Shown here: positions 6,823-9,898 of the stretch, one piece after another
How positions within the stretch are numbered: position 1 is the first letter of the stretch
How the letters are laid out: every line of letters starts with the position of its first letter
DNA from: Lachnospiraceae bacterium UBA6452
GTDB taxonomy: Bacteria; Bacillota; Clostridia; Lachnospirales; Lachnospiraceae
Direction: 5' to 3'
Length of the DNA: 9,898 nt
NCBI GenBank assembly: GCA_002441865.1
Contig: DJNY01000029.1
Location: forward strand, 1-9,898
The notes under the pieces: generated by a model
The model's database searches: none
What the model was told of the DNA's origin: nothing
Seen by the model: the letters and a program-made list of their open reading frames with translations, nothing else
Translations under genes and position numbers: made by a program

Positions 6823-7199
6823 TGACTGTAAAGCTGCAGATCATTGTCGGGATCTGCCTGTTTCTGGCGCTGACGGTGATCGTGTATATGATCAAAAAAA
6901 GAAGTCTGGATCTGAAGTATGCATTGTCCTGGCTGCTTGCCCTGGTCTTTGTACTGGTGCTGGATCTGTTTCCGGTGCTTTTGACGAAGCTGTCTGCTGC
7001 ACTTGGTGTCTGGGCACCTGTCAATATGATCTTTTTCCTGGGGTTCTGTTTTTCTCTTCTGATCATCTTTACGCTTACGGTCATGCTGTCACGTATGGCG
7101 GAAAGAGTCAGAAAACTTGCACAGGCTGTGGCCATGAATGAGGAAAAGCTGGACCGCATGGGCAGGGAACTGAAAAAACTGCAGGAAGAGAAGGAGTAA
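6819..7199 (+). CDS. DUF2304 family small membrane protein
   Basis: This 126-residue protein has three predicted helices (about 5-25, 33-53, 66-90) with KKRSLDLKYALSW (26-38) between the first two and the PVN-xxFFLGF segment (67-76) opening the third, as in DUF2304 proteins. The last third (90-126) is charged and likely a cytoplasmic helix or coiled coil. The family has no assigned reaction, but its genes are often next to DPMS-like GT2 genes, as here with a 4-nt overlap. The role I infer is membrane anchoring of the helix-less GT2, comparable to the small subunits of eukaryotic dolichol-phosphate mannose synthase. AAGGA (6805-6809), 9 nt upstream, favours ATG 6819 over ATG 6822. Only 3 nt separate it from the next gene. 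Confidence 0.85.
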   Translation: MMTVKLQIIVGICLFLALTVIVYMIKKRSLDLKYALSWLLALVFVLVLDLFPVLLTKLSAALGVWAPVNMIFFLGFCFSLLIIFTLTVMLSRMAERVRKLAQAVAMNEEKLDRMGRELKKLQEEKE

Positions 7200-7202
7200 T
7201 CT

Positions 7203-8249
7203 ATGAAAATTCTGATGATCGGTCTCGGCTCGATCGGGCAGAGACATCTGAGAAATATCAAACGTGTATACGGAGAGGAAGCACAGATCCTTGCTTATCG
7301 TGTGCGGGGACTGAAGCGTACCTTTTCCGATACGATGCAGATCCGGGAAAATGTATCACTGGAAGAAGAATACAATATAAAAAGCTTTGACGATCTCTCC
7401 AAAGCACTTCTGGAAAAACCGGACATTGCTTATATCACGAATATCACAAAGAGCCATATCCCATGTGCGATCGCCTGTGCAAAGGCGGGCTGTCATCTGT
7501 TTCTGGAGAAACCGGTCTCGGACAGTCTGGATGGGATAGAGGAGCTTGCAAAGATCGCTGCGGAAAAGAAGCTGAAAGTATTTGTGGGCTATCAGAACAG
7601 GTTCCATCCGGGCATCCAGTATCTGAAGCAGTTTCTGGCAGCGGGCAGTATCGGAAGGATCCTTTCCGTGCGCAGCGTTGTGGGAGAGCGTCTGACAACG
7701 ATGCATACCTACGAAAATTATAAGGATACGTACATGGCACGTAAGGATATGGGCGGCGGTGTGCTGCTCAACCAGATGGTGCATGAGCTCGATTATCTGT
7801 ATTATCTGTTCGGAAAACCGAAGAGCGTGTATGCGCTGGGAGGCATTAACGGAAATCTGGAGATCGATGTAGAAGATAATCTGGATGCAATTTACCGTTA
7901 TGAGACTGCGCAGGGTACTTTCCCGGTATCGGTACATGCGGACTTTTATCAGTATCCCCCGAGCCGCTTTGTCAAGGTAGTCGGGGAAAAGGGACATATC
8001 ATCGTAGACCTGTTAAAGGCAGAAGTGACACAGGCAGTCGGCGATGAAGTGACGGTCATTCCGTATCCTGACTTTGCAAGAAATGATATGTTTATTGAGG
8101 AATTAAAATTGTTTATAGACTGTATCAGAGAAGATACGGAGCCGGCGATCCCGCTTGCGGATGGTGTCGTAAGCCTGAAAATGGCGCTGGCAGCCAGAAA
8201 ATCAATGGAAACAGGAGGCGTGATCGATGAGTTTACTGGAACAGTATAA
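7203..8249 (+). CDS. Gfo/Idh/MocA family oxidoreductase
   Basis: This 348-residue NAD(P)-dependent dehydrogenase probably oxidises or reduces a nucleotide-linked or phosphorylated sugar. The Rossmann domain opens with MKILMIGLGSIGQRH, the dinucleotide loop being GLGSIG (7-12). EKP at 102-104 gives the usual active-site lysine K103, and GGGVLLNQMVHELDY (184-198) supplies the family's H194 and D197. The asparagine at 190 stands where many relatives have aspartate. Length and order match full-length relatives, so it appears intact. AAGGAG at 7191-7196 lies 6 nt before the ATG. The 3' end overlaps the downstream SDR gene by 23 nt, pointing to coordinated production of the two enzymes. Relatives of this GSIGQRHLRN type are common in loci for sialic-like or other modified surface sugars. 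The substrate cannot be read from the sequence. Confidence 0.87.
   Translation: MKILMIGLGSIGQRHLRNIKRVYGEEAQILAYRVRGLKRTFSDTMQIRENVSLEEEYNIKSFDDLSKALLEKPDIAYITNITKSHIPCAIACAKAGCHLFLEKPVSDSLDGIEELAKIAAEKKLKVFVGYQNRFHPGIQYLKQFLAAGSIGRILSVRSVVGERLTTMHTYENYKDTYMARKDMGGGVLLNQMVHELDYLYYLFGKPKSVYALGGINGNLEIDVEDNLDAIYRYETAQGTFPVSVHADFYQYPPSRFVKVVGEKGHIIVDLLKAEVTQAVGDEVTVIPYPDFARNDMFIEELKLFIDCIREDTEPAIPLADGVVSLKMALAARKSMETGGVIDEFTGTV
8213..8218 (+). promoter_or_regulatory. Perfect AGGAGG ribosome binding site inside the oxidoreductase gene
   Basis: AGGAGG lies 8 nt before ATG 8227, within the last codons of the oxidoreductase. It confirms that the SDR starts inside the upstream gene. Confidence 0.85.
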
Positions 8250-9060
8250 AATAACGGGAAAGGTAGTCATTATTACAGGCGGAGCCGGACTGATCGGCAG
8301 AAAGCATACAGAGGCTGTCCTGGAAGGCGAAGGAATTCCCGTACTGCTTGATATCTTTGAAGATTCCCTTGCGAGAGCAAAACAGGAAATGGCTGAAAAA
8401 TATCCGGGTAAGCCGGTAGAAACTTATGTGGCAGATATTACATCCAGAGAATCTCTTGAGAAGGTCAGGGACGATCTGCTTGCAAAATACGGCCATATCG
8501 ACGGCCTGATCAATAACGCAGCCAACAATCCGAAAATGGAAGGCGGCTCTAAAAACATGGGCGCGATCCAGTTCCACAATCTGCCGCTTTCCATGTGGCA
8601 GGATGATATGAATGTCGGACTGACAGGCGCATTCCTCTGCTGTCAGGTATTTGGCTATGAAATGGAAAAACAGAAAAGCGGTGTGATCATCAATATTTCT
8701 TCCGATTACGGAATTATCTCACCAAATCAGAATATTTACCGCAAGGAAGGCGTGGCGGAGGAAGACCAGACGATCAAGCCTGTTTCTTACAGCGTTGTGA
8801 AGCATGGTATTATGGGACTGACCAAGTATCTGGCAACCTACTGGGGCAAAAAAGGTGTCCGTGTGAATACGCTCTGCCCTGCAAGCCTGCAAAACGGGCA
8901 GGATCCGGAATTTATCGAAAAACTTTCCGCACTGGTACCGATGGGCAGAATGTCACGCCCGGACGAATATCCGGCGACTGTACTTTATATGCTTTCCGAT
9001 GCCAGCTCTTACATGACCGGCGCAACCGTCGTATTAGATGGCGGAAGAACGATCTGGTAG
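8227..9060 (+). CDS. Short-chain dehydrogenase, PtmA-like
   Basis: This 277-residue classical-type SDR has the cofactor loop TGGAGLIG (17-24), ADIT (69-72), NNAANNP (96-102), INISSDYG (155-162) with the catalytic serine, and SYSVVKHG (187-194) with Y188 and K192. NTLCPAS (214-220) and the C-terminal VVLDGG are also typical. From memory, the segments IINISSDYGIISP and the long insert before the catalytic tyrosine resemble the Campylobacter flagellin-modification protein PtmA more than fatty-acid FabG enzymes. PtmA belongs to the route supplying an amino-sugar precursor for legionaminic acid. Here no sialic-acid synthase is in view, so a different modified sugar is possible. The gene is paired with the preceding oxidoreductase by a 23-nt overlap. 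SDR family membership is certain; PtmA-like is a recalled resemblance, and the substrate is unknown. Confidence 0.88.
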   Translation: MSLLEQYKITGKVVIITGGAGLIGRKHTEAVLEGEGIPVLLDIFEDSLARAKQEMAEKYPGKPVETYVADITSRESLEKVRDDLLAKYGHIDGLINNAANNPKMEGGSKNMGAIQFHNLPLSMWQDDMNVGLTGAFLCCQVFGYEMEKQKSGVIINISSDYGIISPNQNIYRKEGVAEEDQTIKPVSYSVVKHGIMGLTKYLATYWGKKGVRVNTLCPASLQNGQDPEFIEKLSALVPMGRMSRPDEYPATVLYMLSDASSYMTGATVVLDGGRTIW

Positions 9061-9066
9061 AGCAGG

Positions 9067-9218
9067 CTAAGCCATGCATATGGCTGTGGTAGCAGACCGA
9101 GCGAGTTTACTCGCAGAGGTCTGGTGACACAGACATATATACGGCGGGACGCCGTCCATGAGCAAAGGGAAAGGCACGAAGTGCCGGTTTTGCGAATGGG
9201 GCATGGCGTTAGGTTCCC
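9067..9218 (+). ncRNA. Candidate structured RNA or leader element, four-way junction
   Basis: The gap between the SDR and rfbD folds by eye into a tight four-way junction. The closing stem is CTAAGCCATGC (9067-9077) with 9201-9212, 11 bp and one bulged G at 9208. Arm two starts at the next base: ATATG/CATAT (9078-9082/9134-9138), CTGTG/CACAG (9084-9088/9128-9132), CAGACC/GGTCTG (9093-9098/9118-9123) and GCGAG/CTCGC (9101-9105/9110-9114) with a UUUA loop. Arm three is ACGGCG/CGCCGT (9141-9146/9150-9155). Arm four begins at once with CCAT/ATGG (9156-9159/9196-9199), tandem G-A pairs, GCAAA/TTTGC (9162-9166/9189-9193) and GGCAC/GTGCC (9173-9177/9181-9185). GGGAA (9167-9171) can pair with TTCCC (9214-9218) as a pseudoknot. 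It could be a leader of rfbD, a processed RNA or part of a mobile palindromic element. I do not recognise the class. Confidence 0.55.
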
Positions 9219-9227
9219 GTGCAGACC
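9093..9227 (+). repeat. Direct repeat CAGACC able to compete for one pairing partner
   Basis: CAGACC occurs at 9093-9098 and again at 9222-9227. Either copy can pair with GGTCTG at 9118-9123. GCCAT (9071-9075) can likewise pair locally with ATGGC (9080-9084) or across the element with 9203-9207. Such mutually exclusive pairings are what a conformational switch would need, but short repeats can also be accidental. Confidence 0.4.
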
Positions 9228-9241
9228 CAAAATTGATATAA

Positions 9242-9247
9242 AAGGAG
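9242..9247 (+). promoter_or_regulatory. Ribosome binding site of rfbD
   Basis: AAGGAG lies 7 nt before ATG 9255, after an A/T-rich spacer that separates it from the structured element. Confidence 0.85.
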
Positions 9248-9254
9248 AACGACC

Positions 9255-9898
9255 ATGAAATTTTTTGTAACAGGTGTAGCCGGCCAGCTTGGTCATGACG
9301 TCATGAACGAGCTTGCAAAAAGAGGATATGAAGGAGTCGGCAGTGATATTGCACCGCAGTACAGCGGTGCAGATGATGGCAGCAGTGTTACCACAATGCC
9401 TTACGTGGGAATGGATATTACAGATGCAGAGGCTGTCAGAGAGACACTTCTTTCTGTCAAACCGGATGTAGTTGTACACTGTGCTGCATGGACTGCTGTC
9501 GATCTGGCAGAAGATGAAGATAAAAAAGACAAAGTATATGCGATCAATGTAAAAGGTACCCAGAATATTGCAGATGTCTGCAAAGAGCTGGACTGCAAGG
9601 TGATCTATATCAGTACGGATTATGTATTTAACGGACAGGGCACAGAGCCGTGGAAGCCTGACTGCAAAGATTACCAGCCGCTGAATGTTTACGGCAGAAC
9701 AAAGCTGGAAGGCGAGCTTGCGGTCAGCAATACGGTTTCCAAATATTTCATTGTCAGAATTGCATGGGTGTTTGGCTTAAATGGCAAGAATTTTATTAAG
9801 ACCATGCTTTCTGTCGGCAAGACACATGATGAGGTCAGAGTGGTAAACGACCAGATCGGAACACCGACCTATACCTATGACCTTTCCAGACTGCTTGT
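9255..9898 (+). CDS. rfbD: dTDP-4-dehydrorhamnose reductase, C-terminus cut by window edge
   Basis: The last step of dTDP-L-rhamnose synthesis is the NAD(P)H reduction of dTDP-4-dehydro-L-rhamnose, and this gene encodes that enzyme (RfbD/RmlD). The 214 residues visible start MKFFVTGVAGQLGHDV, with the cofactor loop GVAGQLG (7-13). HCAAWTAVDLAE (75-86) is the RmlD signature, followed by INVKGT (97-102), STDYVFNG (120-127), the catalytic pair Y146 and K150 in VYGRTKLEGE (145-154), RIAWVFG (168-174) and DQIGTPTYT (199-207). Full-length relatives have about 280-290 residues, so some 70 lie beyond the edge. AAGGAG 7 nt upstream fixes the start. It is separated from the SDR by 194 bp containing a structured element, the longest gap in the cluster, and may be controlled separately. 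Rhamnose is therefore likely to be one component of the glycan made here. The assignment is firm. Confidence 0.94.
   Translation, partial: MKFFVTGVAGQLGHDVMNELAKRGYEGVGSDIAPQYSGADDGSSVTTMPYVGMDITDAEAVRETLLSVKPDVVVHCAAWTAVDLAEDEDKKDKVYAINVKGTQNIADVCKELDCKVIYISTDYVFNGQGTEPWKPDCKDYQPLNVYGRTKLEGELAVSNTVSKYFIVRIAWVFGLNGKNFIKTMLSVGKTHDEVRVVNDQIGTPTYTYDLSRLL

Noticed and set aside
6788..7141. Plus-strand open frame of 117 codons overlapping DUF2304
   Set aside because: It is an out-of-frame shadow of the DUF2304 gene, which has the helices, overlap and ribosome binding site expected of the real product.
7356..7997. Minus-strand open frame of 213 codons opposite the oxidoreductase
   Set aside because: It is antisense to an intact Gfo/Idh/MocA gene with all its motifs; the product has no visible family features.
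9008..9037. CTTACA and TATTAG, 18 nt apart, as a promoter for the structured element
   Set aside because: Each box matches only four of six bases and the stretch is conserved SDR coding sequence, so it is too weak to list as a feature.
9141..9155. ACGGCG/CGCCGT hairpin as a rho-independent terminator
   Set aside because: It is followed by CCATGAGC and not a T-tract, and fits better as one arm of the four-way junction.
9237..9242. TATAAA as a -10 box for rfbD
   Set aside because: It lies 12 nt before the ATG, overlaps the ribosome binding site, would give an almost leaderless message, and has no -35 partner.
9009..9479. Minus-strand open frame of 156 codons spanning the rfbD gap
   Set aside because: It overlaps the ends of two solid plus-strand genes and the structured gap, and shows no recognisable motif.

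Overview
This window looks like part of a cell-surface polysaccharide locus from a Gram-positive Clostridia member, most likely Lachnospiraceae. The reasons are the mid-range base composition, strong AAGGAG/AGGAGG ribosome binding sites, a TATGCTATACT extended -10 promoter, tightly packed and overlapping genes, and the protein types: a Cys-rich GT4, a DPMS-like GT2 next to a DUF2304 protein, and a lipoprotein amidase. No rRNA, tRNA, insertion sequence or CRISPR array is visible. The taxonomic call is inferred from style, not from a marker gene.

Layout. A minus-strand fucosyltransferase-like gene (708 down to the left edge, cut at its C-terminus) diverges from everything else across an 80-bp promoter region. 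Going right come a GT4 glycosyltransferase (789-2042), a large multi-membrane GT-C-like protein (2023-4167) and an N-acetylmuramoyl-L-alanine amidase lipoprotein (4164-5243), all overlapping. A 90-bp gap holds an extended -10 promoter. The second block is a GT2 (5334-6101), a DPMS-like GT2 (6118-6822), a DUF2304 membrane protein (6819-7199), a Gfo/Idh/MocA oxidoreductase (7203-8249) and a PtmA-like short-chain dehydrogenase (8227-9060). After a 194-bp gap comes dTDP-4-dehydrorhamnose reductase rfbD (9255 to the right edge, cut).

How they may work together. The rfbD gene supplies the last step to dTDP-L-rhamnose. The oxidoreductase/SDR pair probably makes another modified sugar. The GT4 and GT2 enzymes would assemble a glycan on the cytoplasmic face. 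The DPMS-like GT2, with DUF2304 as a membrane partner, could charge a polyprenyl phosphate with a sugar for the GT-C enzyme to use outside. The amidase would act on peptidoglycan at the same surface. The specific sugars and linkages cannot be read from the sequence.

The most unusual item is the 194-bp gap before rfbD. It can be folded by eye on the + strand into a compact four-way junction (about 9067-9212) with tandem G-A mismatches in two arms and a possible pseudoknot at 9167-9171 / 9214-9218. I do not recognise it as a known RNA class, and it is the best candidate here for something undescribed.
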